Positions 9,434 through 18,544 of a stretch of 64,000 nucleotides of DNA are shown here, one piece after another. A model generated the notes under the pieces. The model was not told the origin of the DNA and did no database searches. It saw only the letters and a program-made list of their open reading frames with translations. Source of the DNA: Pseudomonas fluorescens (GTDB taxonomy: Bacteria; Pseudomonadota; Gammaproteobacteria; Pseudomonadales; Pseudomonadaceae); NCBI RefSeq assembly GCF_902497745.1, contig NZ_CABVHJ010000014.1:10262-74261 (forward strand), in the 5' to 3' direction. How positions within the stretch are numbered: position 1 is the stretch's first letter; each line of letters opens with the position of its first letter. Both the position numbers and the translations under genes were made by a program.

Positions 9434-9814
9434 ATGTCCGATTCCCGTTACCAGGTCGATGTCAGCGTCGTCACCCGCTATCTGGCAGACCAATCGCAAC
9501 CCGAGCACGACCGCTTCGCTTTTGCCTACACCATCACCGTGCAGAACAATGGCGCGATCCCGGCCAAGCTGCTGTCACGGCACTGGGTGATCACCGACGG
9601 TGATGGCCATGTCGAAGAAGTGCGTGGCGCTGGCGTAGTGGGTCAGCAACCACTGATCAATGCCGGGCAGAGCCACACCTACAGCAGCGGCACGGTCATG
9701 ACCACCAAGGTCGGTACGATGCAGGGCACCTATGAAATGGTCGCCGACGATGGCAAACATTTCGACGCCATCATCAAGCCGTTCCGCCTCGCCGTACCCG
9801 GATCTTTGCACTGA
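9434..9814 (+). CDS. apaG: ApaG protein (Co2+/Mg2+ efflux-associated)
   Basis: 126 aa, fibronectin-III-like fold. The sequence FAYTITVQNNG and the HWVITDGDGHVEEVRGAGVVGQ stretch are the ApaG signature. The exact biochemical role is unclear; it is named for linkage to apaH. It is separated from rsmA by 113 nt and touches apaH by one base (TGATG), so the two are translationally coupled. Confidence 0.93.
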   Translation: MSDSRYQVDVSVVTRYLADQSQPEHDRFAFAYTITVQNNGAIPAKLLSRHWVITDGDGHVEEVRGAGVVGQQPLINAGQSHTYSSGTVMTTKVGTMQGTYEMVADDGKHFDAIIKPFRLAVPGSLH

Positions 9815-10695
9815 TGGCGACGTATGCCGTCGGCGACCTGCAGGGTTGCCTCGAACCGCTCAAATGCCTGCTCAAGCAAGTCTCGTTCGATCCGAAACTC
9901 GACCGGCTATGGCTGGTCGGTGATCTGGTCAACCGTGGCCCGCAGTCGCTGGAAACCCTGCGTTTTCTGTATGGCATGCGTGAATCGCTGGTCTGCGTGC
10001 TCGGCAACCACGACCTGCATCTGCTGGCCGCGGCTAGAAGTATCGAGCGTTTGAAGAAGTCCGACACGCTGCGCGAGATTCTCGAAGCGCCGGACTGCGC
10101 TGAATTGCTTGAGTGGGTACGACAGCAAAAGCTCATGCACTACGACGAGCAGCGCGATGTCGCCATGGTCCACGCCGGCATTCCGCCGCAATGGTCGCTG
10201 AGCCGCGCGCTGAAGTGCGCTGGCGAAGTCGAAACCGCGCTGCGTGACGACAACCTGTTTCCCGCCTACCTCGACGGCATGTACGGCAACGATCCGGCGA
10301 AATGGGACAACGACCTTAAAGGCGTGACCCGGCTGCGCGTCATCACCAACTATTTCACGCGCATGCGCTTCTGCACCGCCGAAGGCAAGCTCGACCTCAA
10401 GAGCAAGGAAGGCCTCGACACTGCCCCGCCCGGCTACAAACCTTGGTTTCAGCACAAGGTGCGCAAGACCAAGGGCCTGCGCATCATCTTCGGCCACTGG
10501 GCGGCACTTGAAGGCAACATCCATGAGCCAGGCATCTCGGCGCTGGACACCGGGTGTGTCTGGGGCGGCAGCCTGACCCTGATGAATGTCGACAGCGGTG
10601 AACGCCTGTCATGCAAATGCGATGAACACGGTGGCCTCGCCCCGACCGTCGCACCACTTATCCCCGAAACTTCGCCAGTCAGCGCGCCGCGTTAG
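9814..10695 (+). CDS. apaH: Symmetrical bis(5'-nucleosyl)-tetraphosphatase
   Basis: 293 aa metallophosphatase hydrolysing Ap4A to two ADP and also removing Np4 caps from RNA. Metal-binding motifs are visible in order: GDLQGC (N-terminus), GDLVNRGP (about residue 34) and GNHDLH (about 64). A later FGHWAALEG holds the C-terminal metal-ligand His. It starts one base inside the apaG stop codon. Confidence 0.95.
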   Translation: MATYAVGDLQGCLEPLKCLLKQVSFDPKLDRLWLVGDLVNRGPQSLETLRFLYGMRESLVCVLGNHDLHLLAAARSIERLKKSDTLREILEAPDCAELLEWVRQQKLMHYDEQRDVAMVHAGIPPQWSLSRALKCAGEVETALRDDNLFPAYLDGMYGNDPAKWDNDLKGVTRLRVITNYFTRMRFCTAEGKLDLKSKEGLDTAPPGYKPWFQHKVRKTKGLRIIFGHWAALEGNIHEPGISALDTGCVWGGSLTLMNVDSGERLSCKCDEHGGLAPTVAPLIPETSPVSAPR

Positions 10696-10728
10696 ACTGC
10701 GCTTTCAGCCGAGCAACAGGAACCCGCC

Positions 10729-11058
10729 ATGAGCGAATTCAAACGAATCCCCCCGGAACAGGCCCAAGCCCTGCGTGAACAAGGTGCTGTCGTCGTCGAT
10801 GTGCGCGACCCGGCGACTTTTGCCGCGCTGCACATCAGCGGCTCGAAGCATCTGGACAATCATTCGCTGCACGCATTCATCCAGGGCGCCGACCTGGATG
10901 CGCCGACCGTGGTTGTCTGCTACCACGGCAATTCCAGCCAGGGCGCTGCGGCGTACCTGATCAGCCAAGGCTTTTCTGACGTCTACAGCATGGATGGCGG
11001 CTTTGAGCTGTGGCGTACGACTTATCCTGCAGAAACTGCGCAAGACACTACCGAATAA
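10729..11058 (+). CDS. glpE: Thiosulfate sulfurtransferase GlpE (single-domain rhodanese)
   Basis: 109 aa. Transfers sulfane sulfur from thiosulfate to cyanide or thioredoxin in vitro. The rhodanese active-site loop CYHGNSSQG is intact with the catalytic Cys near residue 64. An AGGA Shine-Dalgarno lies before ATG 10729. In Pseudomonas it follows apaH rather than glpD, as here. Confidence 0.93.
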   Translation: MSEFKRIPPEQAQALREQGAVVVDVRDPATFAALHISGSKHLDNHSLHAFIQGADLDAPTVVVCYHGNSSQGAAAYLISQGFSDVYSMDGGFELWRTTYPAETAQDTTE

Positions 11059-11163
11059 TTTTTTTGTCACGCGCAGGCCCCGGCCCCCGTGGGCCTGCGC
11101 GGGCAGACGAACGGTCTTGCCACAACTAATTACGTATCTCGCCTTTACCTCCCGAATTCCCAA

Positions 11164-11170
11164 CTATCCT
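11164..11170 (+). promoter_or_regulatory. Possible sigma-S-type -10 for prkA operon
   Basis: CTATCCT matches six of seven positions of the sigma-S extended -10 CTATACT. It would give a leader of about 180 nt containing the 11233-11259 hairpin. E. coli yeaGH is known to be RpoS-dependent, which motivates the reading; there is no convincing -35. Confidence 0.3.
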
Positions 11171-11232
11171 TAAGCCCAGGCCATCCAAAACAGGGGAGAG
11201 CCGGTACACCGGCGCACGGGTCATCGGGAGTG

Positions 11233-11259
11233 ACTTTCACGATTGTCGATCGTGAAAGT
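11233..11259 (+). promoter_or_regulatory. Perfect 11-bp hairpin in prkA leader
   Basis: ACTTTCACGAT (11233-11243), loop TGTCG, ATCGTGAAAGT (11249-11259). It lies about 97 nt before the prkA ATG. No T-run follows, so it is an operator or leader-RNA structure rather than a simple terminator. Confidence 0.6.
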
Positions 11260-11355
11260 GTTCTGGGGGGTAAACAGACAGCTGCCAAAACGGTTGTTTG
11301 CCAGCATCGACTGAGTGATCCGGCGTCGGCTCCACGTATCGAGCGAGGTGACGTC

Positions 11356-13278
11356 ATGAGTATCTTTAGCCACTTCCAACAACGCTTCGAGTCCACACGC
11401 CAGGAAGAACTCTCGCTGCAAGAGTACCTGGAGCTGTGCAAGAAAGACCGTAGCGCCTACGTTTCCGCCGCCGAGCGTCTATTACTGGCCATCGGTGAGC
11501 CGGAACTGCTCGACACCTCGACCAACTCGAGGCTGTCACGCATCTTCTCCAACAAGGTGATCCGTCGCTATCCGGCCTTTGAAGACTTCCACGGGATGGA
11601 AGAATGCATCGACCAGATCGTCTCGTATTTCCGCCACGCCGCCCAAGGCCTGGAAGAGAAGAAACAGATCCTGTATCTGCTCGGCCCCGTCGGTGGCGGT
11701 AAATCCTCCTTGGCCGAGAAGCTGAAACAGTTGATCGAAAAAGTGCCCTTCTACGCAATCAAGGGCTCGCCCGTATTCGAATCGCCGCTGGGTCTGTTCA
11801 ACGCCACCGAAGATGGCGCGATCCTCGAAGAAGACTTCGGCATCCCGCGGCGCTACCTGAACACCATCATGTCGCCTTGGGCCACCAAACGCCTGGCCGA
11901 ATTCGGCGGCGACATCAGCCAGTTCCGTGTGGTCAAGCTGTATCCGTCGATCCTCAATCAGATCGCCGTGGCCAAGACCGAACCGGGCGACGAGAACAAC
12001 CAGGACATTTCCGCACTGGTCGGTAAAGTCGACATCCGCAAACTCGAGGAATACCCACAGAACGACGCCGACGCTTACAGCTACTCCGGTGCGCTGTGCC
12101 GGGCCAACCAAGGCCTGATGGAATTTGTCGAAATGTTCAAGGCACCGATCAAGGTGCTGCACCCATTGCTGACCGCCACTCAGGAAGGCAACTACAACAG
12201 TACCGAAGGCCTCGGCGCGATTCCGTTCACCGGCATCCTGCTCGCCCACTCCAACGAATCGGAATGGCACACCTTCCGCAACAACAAGAACAACGAAGCG
12301 TTCATCGACCGGATCTACATCGTCAAAGTGCCGTATTGCCTGCGCGTCAGCGACGAAGTGAAAATCTACGACAAACTGCTGTTCAACAGCTCCCTGGCCA
12401 AAGCGCATTGCGCGCCAGACACTTTGAAGATGCTCGCCCAGTTCACCGTGCTTTCGCGCCTCAAGGAGCCGGAAAACTCCAACATCTATTCGAAGATGCG
12501 CGTCTACGACGGCGAAAACCTCAAGGACACCGATCCAAAGGCCAAGTCGATTCAGGAATACCGCGACTCGGCAGGCGTCGACGAGGGCATGAACGGTCTG
12601 TCGACCCGCTTCGCCTTCAAGATCCTGTCCAAGGTGTTCAACTTCGATCCGCACGAAATCGCCGCCAACCCGGTGCACTTGCTCTATGTGCTGGAACAGC
12701 AGATCGAACAGGAACAATTCCAGGCCGAAACCCGCGAGCGCTATCTGCGCTACCTCAAGGAATACCTGGCACCGCGCTATATCGAATTCATCGGTAAAGA
12801 GATCCAGACCGCCTACCTCGAGTCTTACAGCGAGTACGGTCAGAACATCTTCGATCGCTATGTGCTGTACGCGGACTTCTGGATTCAGGATCAGGAATAC
12901 CGCGATCCGGAAACCGGCGAGATCCTCAACCGCGTCGCGCTGAACGAAGAACTGGAGAAAATCGAGAAGCCGGCCGGCATCAGCAATCCGAAAGATTTCC
13001 GCAACGAGATCGTCAACTTCGTGTTGCGCGCACGGGCCAACAACAACGGCAAGAATCCGACCTGGCTCAGCTACGAGAAACTGCGGGTGGTCATCGAGAA
13101 GAAAATGTTCTCCAACACCGAAGACCTGCTGCCAGTCATCAGCTTCAACGCCAAGGCCAGCAAGGAGGATCAGCAAAAGCACAACGACTTCGTCACTCGA
13201 ATGGTCGAACGCGGCTACACCGACAAACAGGTACGGCTTCTTTCCGAATGGTACCTACGGGTACGGAAGTCGCAGTGA
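11356..13278 (+). CDS. prkA: PrkA family serine protein kinase (YeaG)
   Basis: 640 aa from ATG 11356; the frame is open upstream but MSIFSHFQQRFESTRQ is the family start. The N-terminal AAA module carries a Walker A LLGPVGGGKSSL (about residue 110), and the C-terminal region resembles a kinase-like domain. In enterobacteria YeaG works with YeaH in the response to nitrogen and carbon starvation; its kinase and possible protease activities are debated. First gene of the conserved prkA-yeaH-spoVR cluster. Confidence 0.93.
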   Translation: MSIFSHFQQRFESTRQEELSLQEYLELCKKDRSAYVSAAERLLLAIGEPELLDTSTNSRLSRIFSNKVIRRYPAFEDFHGMEECIDQIVSYFRHAAQGLEEKKQILYLLGPVGGGKSSLAEKLKQLIEKVPFYAIKGSPVFESPLGLFNATEDGAILEEDFGIPRRYLNTIMSPWATKRLAEFGGDISQFRVVKLYPSILNQIAVAKTEPGDENNQDISALVGKVDIRKLEEYPQNDADAYSYSGALCRANQGLMEFVEMFKAPIKVLHPLLTATQEGNYNSTEGLGAIPFTGILLAHSNESEWHTFRNNKNNEAFIDRIYIVKVPYCLRVSDEVKIYDKLLFNSSLAKAHCAPDTLKMLAQFTVLSRLKEPENSNIYSKMRVYDGENLKDTDPKAKSIQEYRDSAGVDEGMNGLSTRFAFKILSKVFNFDPHEIAANPVHLLYVLEQQIEQEQFQAETRERYLRYLKEYLAPRYIEFIGKEIQTAYLESYSEYGQNIFDRYVLYADFWIQDQEYRDPETGEILNRVALNEELEKIEKPAGISNPKDFRNEIVNFVLRARANNNGKNPTWLSYEKLRVVIEKKMFSNTEDLLPVISFNAKASKEDQQKHNDFVTRMVERGYTDKQVRLLSEWYLRVRKSQ

Positions 13279-13399
13279 AGCAGCAGCAAGCTTCCAGCTA
13301 CGAGCTGCAAGAACAAAGCGCGTAACCCACTGATGCCCGGGAACCTGCTTTTACTTGCAGCTTGAAGCTCACAACTTGAAGCTGCCCGGAGGGCTTCCT
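13279..13399. repeat. AGCTGCAAG-type inverted repeat between prkA and yeaH
   Basis: AGCTGCAAG at 13303-13311 is mirrored by CTTGCAGCT at 13354-13362, with further GAAGCT copies around (CTTGAAGCT occurs twice). It is a 121-bp spacer inside an otherwise tight operon and may form mRNA structure between the kinase and its partner. Base content and repetition resemble small dispersed intergenic repeats. Confidence 0.5.
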
Positions 13400-14671
13400 A
13401 TGAGTTATGTGATCGACCGACGTCTGAATGGCAAGAACAAGAGCACGGTCAACCGCCAGCGCTTCCTGCGGCGCTACCGTGACCACATCAAGAAGGCTGT
13501 CGAAGAGGCCGTCAGCCGGCGCTCCATTACCGATATGGAGCACGGCGAACAGATCAGCATTCCCGGTCGCGACATCGACGAACCGGTGCTTCACCACGGT
13601 CGCGGCGGCAAGCAGACCGTGGTTCATCCCGGCAACAAGGAATTTACTGCCGGCGAACACATCGCACGGCCACCTGGAGGTGGCGGCGGACGAGGTCCGG
13701 GCAAGGCCGGCAACTCCGGCGAAGGCATGGACGAGTTCGTCTTCCAGATTACTCAGGAAGAGTTCCTCGAATTCATGTTCGAAGATCTCGAACTGCCGAA
13801 CCTGGTCAAGCGTAATCTGAGCGGCACAGACACCTTCAAAACCGTACGCGCCGGAATCAGCAACGAAGGCAACCCGTCACGGATCAACATCATCCGCACC
13901 CTGCGCTCGGCGCACGCACGCCGTATCGCCTTGTCCGGCAGCAGCCGCGCAAAACTGCGCGAGGTCAAAGAGGAACTTGAGCGACTGAGACGCGAAGAAC
14001 CAGACAACTTCGGCGATATTCAGGAACTCGAAGCGGAAATCGAAAAACTCAGTGCGCGCATCCATCGCGTACCGTTTCTCGATACGTTCGACTTGAAATA
14101 CAACTTGCTGATCAAACAGCCGAACCCTAGCTCGAAAGCCGTCATGTTCTGCCTGATGGACGTTTCCGGTTCCATGACCCAGGCGACCAAGGACATCGCC
14201 AAACGCTTTTTCATCCTGTTGTACCTGTTCCTGAAACGCAATTACGACAAGATCGACGTGGTGTTCATCCGCCACCACACCAGTGCCCGGGAAGTCGATG
14301 AAGAGGAGTTTTTCTATTCGCGGGAAACCGGCGGCACCATCGTTTCCAGCGCCCTGAAACTGATGCAGGAGATCATGGCCGAGCGTTACCCGAGCAACGA
14401 GTGGAACATCTACGCGGCGCAGGCTTCCGACGGTGATAACTGGAACGACGACTCGCCGATCTGCCGCGACATCCTGATTAACCAGATCATGCCATTTGTG
14501 CAGTACTACACTTACGTGGAGATCACCCCGCGCGAACATCAGGCCCTGTGGTACGAGTACGAACGCATCGCCGAAGCCTTCTCTGACACTTTTGCCCAGC
14601 AGCAACTGGTCTCGGCCGGGGATATCTATCCGGTCTTCCGTGAACTCTTCCAGCGCAGGTTAGTGACATGA
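13400..14671 (+). CDS. yeaH: DUF444 / YeaH family vWA-like protein
   Basis: 423 aa from ATG 13400 (preceded by CGGAGGG, a strong Shine-Dalgarno). A von Willebrand A-like metal-binding motif DVSGSMTQ lies near residue 255. A Gly-rich linker (about 92-108) and a charged coiled-coil-like segment (about 190-220) precede it. It is always paired with prkA and spoVR; it overlaps spoVR by 4 nt (ATGA). The function is not biochemically defined; a signalling role with PrkA is inferred from linkage. Confidence 0.92.
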   Translation: MSYVIDRRLNGKNKSTVNRQRFLRRYRDHIKKAVEEAVSRRSITDMEHGEQISIPGRDIDEPVLHHGRGGKQTVVHPGNKEFTAGEHIARPPGGGGGRGPGKAGNSGEGMDEFVFQITQEEFLEFMFEDLELPNLVKRNLSGTDTFKTVRAGISNEGNPSRINIIRTLRSAHARRIALSGSSRAKLREVKEELERLRREEPDNFGDIQELEAEIEKLSARIHRVPFLDTFDLKYNLLIKQPNPSSKAVMFCLMDVSGSMTQATKDIAKRFFILLYLFLKRNYDKIDVVFIRHHTSAREVDEEEFFYSRETGGTIVSSALKLMQEIMAERYPSNEWNIYAAQASDGDNWNDDSPICRDILINQIMPFVQYYTYVEITPREHQALWYEYERIAEAFSDTFAQQQLVSAGDIYPVFRELFQRRLVT

Positions 14672-16230
14672 CCGCCAAAGAGCAGAAGCGCCAACCCATT
14701 TCCACCGGCTCCGAATGGACGTTCGAGCTGATCCAGACCTACGACCGCGAAATAGCCCGGATCGCGGCCCGCTATGCTCTGGATACCTATCCCAACCAGA
14801 TCGAAGTGATCACCGCCGAGCAGATGATGGATGCCTATGCCTCGGTCGGCATGCCGCTGGGTTATCACCACTGGTCTTACGGCAAACACTTCCTCAGCAC
14901 CGAAAAATCCTACAGCCGTGGGCAGATGGGCCTGGCTTACGAAATCGTGATCAACTCCGACCCGTGCATTGCCTATCTGATGGAAGAAAACACCATCTGC
15001 ATGCAGGCGCTGGTGGTAGCCCACGCGTGCTATGGCCACAACAGTTTCTTCAAGGGCAACTACCTGTTCCGCACCTGGACCGATGCCAGCTCGATCATCG
15101 ATTACCTGGTGTTTGCCAAGCAGTACATCATGCAGTGCGAGGAGCGCCACGGCATTGATGCGGTGGAAGATCTGCTCGACTCCTGCCATGCGCTGATGAA
15201 TTACGGCGTCGACCGTTACAAACGGCCGTACCCGATTTCCGCCGAAGAGGAGCGGCGGCGGCAGAAAGATCGCGAAGAGCACTTGCAGAAGCAGATCAAT
15301 GATCTGTGGCGCACCATTCCCAAAGGCGCCGACAAGTACAGCGACAGGGACAACGCGCGCTTCCCGGCCGAACCGCAGGAAAACATCCTGTACTTCATCG
15401 AGAAACACGCGCCGCTGCTGGAGCCATGGCAGCGCGAGATCGTGCGGATCGTGCGCAAGATCGCCCAGTATTTCTATCCACAACGTCAGACCCAGGTGAT
15501 GAATGAAGGCTGGGCTACGTTCTGGCATTACACGCTGATGAACGACCTGTACGACGAAGGTCTGGTCACCGACGGGTTCATGATGGAGTTCCTGACGTCG
15601 CACACCAGCGTGGTGTTCCAGCCGGGTTTCGACAGCCCTTACTACAGCGGCATCAACCCCTATGCACTAGGCTTCGCCATGTACCGCGACATTCGGCGCA
15701 TGTGTGAGGAACCTACCGAAGAAGATCGTCACTGGTTCCCGGAAATCGCCGGGAGCGACTGGCTGTCGACCATCAAATTCGCCATGAGCAGCTTCAAGGA
15801 TGAGAGTTTCATCCTGCAGTACCTGTCACCAAAAGTGATCCGTGACCTGAAACTGTTCAGTATCATGGATGACGACCAGAAGGACGATCTGCTGGTGCCG
15901 GCCATCCATGACGAGCCCGGTTACCGGATCATCCGCGAAACCCTGGCCGCGCAGTACAACCTCGGCAACCGCGAACCGAACGTGCAGATCTACAGCATCG
16001 ATCGGCGCGGCGATCGCTCGCTGACCTTGCGTCACCAGCAACACGATCGCAAACCGCTGGGAGATTCCACTGACGAGGTGCTTAAACATCTGCATCGCTT
16101 GTGGGGCTTCGATATCCATCTGGAAACCCTGCAAGGCGACCAGATCATGAAAACCCATCACGTTCCGCCACGCAGTGAACACAGCGAAGGGGATTACGGT
16201 CGGCTCGACCTGGCCGTCATTCATCTTTGA
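14668..16230 (+). CDS. SpoVR family protein (YcgB)
   Basis: 520 aa, full length for the SpoVR/YcgB family. Conserved His/Glu-rich segments are visible, for example HHWSYGKHF, AHACYGHNSFF and MNEGWATFWHY, the last resembling a metallo-hydrolase-like helix motif. SpoVR was named from Bacillus cortex formation, but Pseudomonas does not sporulate; here it belongs to the stress-induced prkA-yeaH-spoVR module. Biochemical function unknown. Confidence 0.92.
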   Translation: MTAKEQKRQPISTGSEWTFELIQTYDREIARIAARYALDTYPNQIEVITAEQMMDAYASVGMPLGYHHWSYGKHFLSTEKSYSRGQMGLAYEIVINSDPCIAYLMEENTICMQALVVAHACYGHNSFFKGNYLFRTWTDASSIIDYLVFAKQYIMQCEERHGIDAVEDLLDSCHALMNYGVDRYKRPYPISAEEERRRQKDREEHLQKQINDLWRTIPKGADKYSDRDNARFPAEPQENILYFIEKHAPLLEPWQREIVRIVRKIAQYFYPQRQTQVMNEGWATFWHYTLMNDLYDEGLVTDGFMMEFLTSHTSVVFQPGFDSPYYSGINPYALGFAMYRDIRRMCEEPTEEDRHWFPEIAGSDWLSTIKFAMSSFKDESFILQYLSPKVIRDLKLFSIMDDDQKDDLLVPAIHDEPGYRIIRETLAAQYNLGNREPNVQIYSIDRRGDRSLTLRHQQHDRKPLGDSTDEVLKHLHRLWGFDIHLETLQGDQIMKTHHVPPRSEHSEGDYGRLDLAVIHL

Positions 16231-16293
16231 AACGGTTCTGGCCTCCGAAAGTCCGACGCAAGAGTTATCCTGTCGGGCTAACGGAGGTTTTTT

Positions 16294-17517
16294 ATGCAGA
16301 TTTTCAAGGTTGGCGGTGCCGTACGTGATCGCTTGCTGGGCAAACCGGTTACGGACATCGATTGGGTGGTGGTCGGCGCCACAACAGAAGAAATGCTCGC
16401 CAAGGGCTATCGCCCGGTCGGCGCGGATTTCCCGGTATTTCTTCACCCAAAAAGCGGCGAGGAATACGCCCTCGCCCGCACCGAGCGTAAAAGCGGTCGC
16501 GGTTATGGCGGCTTCACCTTTCACGCCAGCCCCGAAGTCACGCTTGAAGAAGACCTGATCCGCCGCGACCTGACCATCAACGCCATGGCCGAGGACGATC
16601 AGCAAAATCTGACTGATCCATACCAGGGTCAGCGCGATCTTGAAGCTCGAATCCTGCGCCACGTTTCTCCGGCGTTCGCCGAAGATCCCCTTCGTGTATT
16701 GCGCGTTGCCCGCTTCGCCGCACGTTATGCCGGGCTCGGCTTCACGGTCGCGCCAGAAACCCTGGAACTGATGCGTCAGCTCAGCGAGTCCGGCGAACTG
16801 GAAGCACTGACTGCCGAACGCTGCTGGAAAGAAATCTCCCGTGCGCTGATGGAAGATCAGCCACAGGTTTTCATTCAAGTTTTGCGCGACTGCGGTGCGT
16901 TAAAGGTACTGATGCCGGAAGTCGACGCGCTTTTTGGTGTCCCACAACCGGAAGCGCATCACCCGGAAATCGATACTGGCCTGCACACCCTCAGCGTGCT
17001 GGAGCAATCAGCGCTGCACAAACAACCGCTGACCGTGCGCTGGGCCTGCCTGCTGCACGACCTCGGCAAAGGTCTGACCCCGGAAGAAGAGTGGCCGCGA
17101 CACATCGCCCATGAGCACACAGGATTAAAGCTGATCAAAGCGGTCAACGAACGCTTCAAGGCGCCGAAGGATTGTCAGGAGTTGGCGCTGCTGGTCGGCA
17201 AGTACCACACTCATGGACATCGGGCGCTGGAGCTGAAGGCTTCGACATTGCTGGAGTTGCTGCAGAGTTTTGACGTGTATCGCCGGCCGCAGCGGTTCGA
17301 AGAGTTTATCGTCGCATGCGAAATGGACGCCCGAGGCCGCAAAGGGCTGGAGCAGAGAAGTTATCCACAGGCGGATTATTTGCGCGGTGCGGCGAAGGCT
17401 GCGCGAGAGGTGGCGGTGCAGCCGCTGCTGGAGAAGGGATTCAAGGGCCCGGAACTGGGCGAAGCACTGAAGCGTGAGCGACTGAAGGCGTTGAAGGCTT
17501 ACAAAGAGAACGCCTGA
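16294..17517 (+). CDS. cca: Multifunctional CCA-adding enzyme
   Basis: 407 aa. Adds and repairs the 3' CCA of tRNA. The nucleotidyltransferase head is visible as GGAVRDRLLGKPVTDIDWVVVG with the DxD catalytic carboxylates, followed by the RRDLTINAMA motif. A C-terminal HD domain (TGLHTLSVLEQ, LLHDLGKG) marks the gammaproteobacterial form with 2',3'-cyclic phosphodiesterase and phosphatase activity. ATG 16294 follows a GGAGG Shine-Dalgarno. Confidence 0.95.
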   Translation: MQIFKVGGAVRDRLLGKPVTDIDWVVVGATTEEMLAKGYRPVGADFPVFLHPKSGEEYALARTERKSGRGYGGFTFHASPEVTLEEDLIRRDLTINAMAEDDQQNLTDPYQGQRDLEARILRHVSPAFAEDPLRVLRVARFAARYAGLGFTVAPETLELMRQLSESGELEALTAERCWKEISRALMEDQPQVFIQVLRDCGALKVLMPEVDALFGVPQPEAHHPEIDTGLHTLSVLEQSALHKQPLTVRWACLLHDLGKGLTPEEEWPRHIAHEHTGLKLIKAVNERFKAPKDCQELALLVGKYHTHGHRALELKASTLLELLQSFDVYRRPQRFEEFIVACEMDARGRKGLEQRSYPQADYLRGAAKAAREVAVQPLLEKGFKGPELGEALKRERLKALKAYKENA

Positions 17518-17528
17518 AGCAAGATCAG

Positions 17529-17602
17529 AAGATCGCAGCCTGCGGCAGCTCCTACGCGGGAATATGCGTTTCTCTTTAGGAGCTGCCGCAGGCTGCGATC
17601 TT
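17529..17602. terminator. Bidirectional hairpin built from a dispersed repeat
   Basis: A perfect 25-bp inverted repeat (arms 17529-17553 and 17578-17602, core GATCGCAGCCTGCGGCAGCT) lies between convergent cca and folK. A TTTT run follows on the + strand. The same repeat unit recurs singly near 45894, so this is a repeat family serving as a terminator. Confidence 0.8.
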
Positions 17603-17607
17603 TTGCT

Positions 17608-18123
17608 TTAAAGATTCGGCGGGGTTAACTGCTTACCCCGCCACTCGAACGCCACCGGCGCCAGCACCTGATCAATCTGCGCTTCCGCCCACAACGTCGC
17701 AAAGCTTTTTCCCACACCTGGGTGCACGTGATCCGGCGCAATCAGCGACAGCGGCCACAGCACAAAGGCATTTTTCAGAATCTCCGCGCGCGGCAGAACC
17801 AGTCCGTCAAAATTCCCCGCCAGTTCGCCATACAGCAGCACGTCGATATCCAGCGGCAGCCCCTTGCGATCCGGTGCGTAGCGACCGTTATCCGCCTCAA
17901 TGAATTTCAAGCGGCGATCCAGTTCCATCAACGGTAGGTCGGTATACGCCGACACCACGAAGTTGAAGAATGGCCCACTTTTAATCCCCACCGGCGCGCT
18001 CTCGAACACCGCCGAACAGCGGATATCCACCAGAAACGTCGCCAAAGCGTCGAGACCAGCGCACAAATGAGTTTCGCGCTCGATATTGCTACCGAGCCCG
18101 AGGTAGACCTGAGTCAGCGACAT
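17608..18123 (-). CDS. folK: HPPK (2-amino-4-hydroxy-6-hydroxymethyldihydropteridine diphosphokinase)
   Basis: 171 aa from ATG 18123; a longer frame reading starts inside folB and is not needed. Transfers pyrophosphate from ATP to 6-hydroxymethyl-dihydropterin in folate synthesis. YLGLGSNIERE at the N-terminus and the catalytic DRKGLPLDIDVLLYG segment are the family signatures. The start overlaps the folB stop by 10 nt; FolB makes the precursor of the FolK substrate. Confidence 0.93.
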   Translation of the reverse strand: MSLTQVYLGLGSNIERETHLCAGLDALATFLVDIRCSAVFESAPVGIKSGPFFNFVVSAYTDLPLMELDRRLKFIEADNGRYAPDRKGLPLDIDVLLYGELAGNFDGLVLPRAEILKNAFVLWPLSLIAPDHVHPGVGKSFATLWAEAQIDQVLAPVAFEWRGKQLTPPNL

Positions 18124-18470
18124 CCGCGCTCGATCTCCACACCCACGCCACCCTTCGCAGCCGGAACGGCGCCAGGCTTGGTCAGCTTCAGACGCACCCA
18201 CGTGATGCTGAATTCGCTCATCAGCACTTCGACCAGACGCTCGGCAAAGGTCTCGACCAACTGAAACTGCGCCTGCTCGGCAAAAGCCTGAATCCGCGTG
18301 GAAACGCTGGCGTAGTCGAGCGCCAGGGTCAAGTCGTCACCGGCGGCTGCCGGGCGATTGTCCCAAGCGAAGCTCAGATCAAGTCGCAAGCACTGTCGGA
18401 TGCCGCGTTCCCAGTCGTAGGCACCGATCACGGTGTCGACTTCCAGGCCCTCGATAAACACTCTGTCCAA
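18114..18470 (-). CDS. folB: Dihydroneopterin aldolase
   Basis: 118 aa from a TTG at 18470, giving the usual LDRVFIEGLEVDTVIGAYDWER N-terminus; a GGAG lies 8 nt before it. An in-frame start at 18494 would add eight atypical residues. FolB cleaves 7,8-dihydroneopterin to 6-hydroxymethyl-dihydropterin. Catalytic Glu in IGAYDWER and Lys in LTKPGA are present. The gene is divergent from plsY. Confidence 0.9.
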   Translation of the reverse strand: MDRVFIEGLEVDTVIGAYDWERGIRQCLRLDLSFAWDNRPAAAGDDLTLALDYASVSTRIQAFAEQAQFQLVETFAERLVEVLMSEFSITWVRLKLTKPGAVPAAKGGVGVEIERGCR

Positions 18471-18544
18471 GCACTTCTCTCCGCTGCACGACAAGGGCGC
18501 AATGCGCCGTTAGAATCAGGGCGTCCTCGCCCGGAATAGTTAGC

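Larger units (their letters stand above)
11059..11355. other. glpE-prkA intergenic region with two hairpins
   Basis: 297 bp without a convincing gene. A perfect 10-bp inverted repeat (11071-11080 / 11091-11100, GCGCAGGCCC) follows glpE but has no T-run after it; the T-run (11058-11065) precedes it. A second perfect hairpin is at 11233-11259. The sequence CTATCCT at 11164-11170 resembles an RpoS-type -10. Confidence 0.6.

Noticed and set aside
11071..11100. glpE terminator
   Set aside because: The hairpin is perfect, but the T-run lies before rather than after it, so it is recorded as a structure and not called a terminator.
11536..13182. 548-codon open frame antisense to prkA
   Set aside because: Shadow of PrkA, no start context, composition typical of reverse-complement reading.
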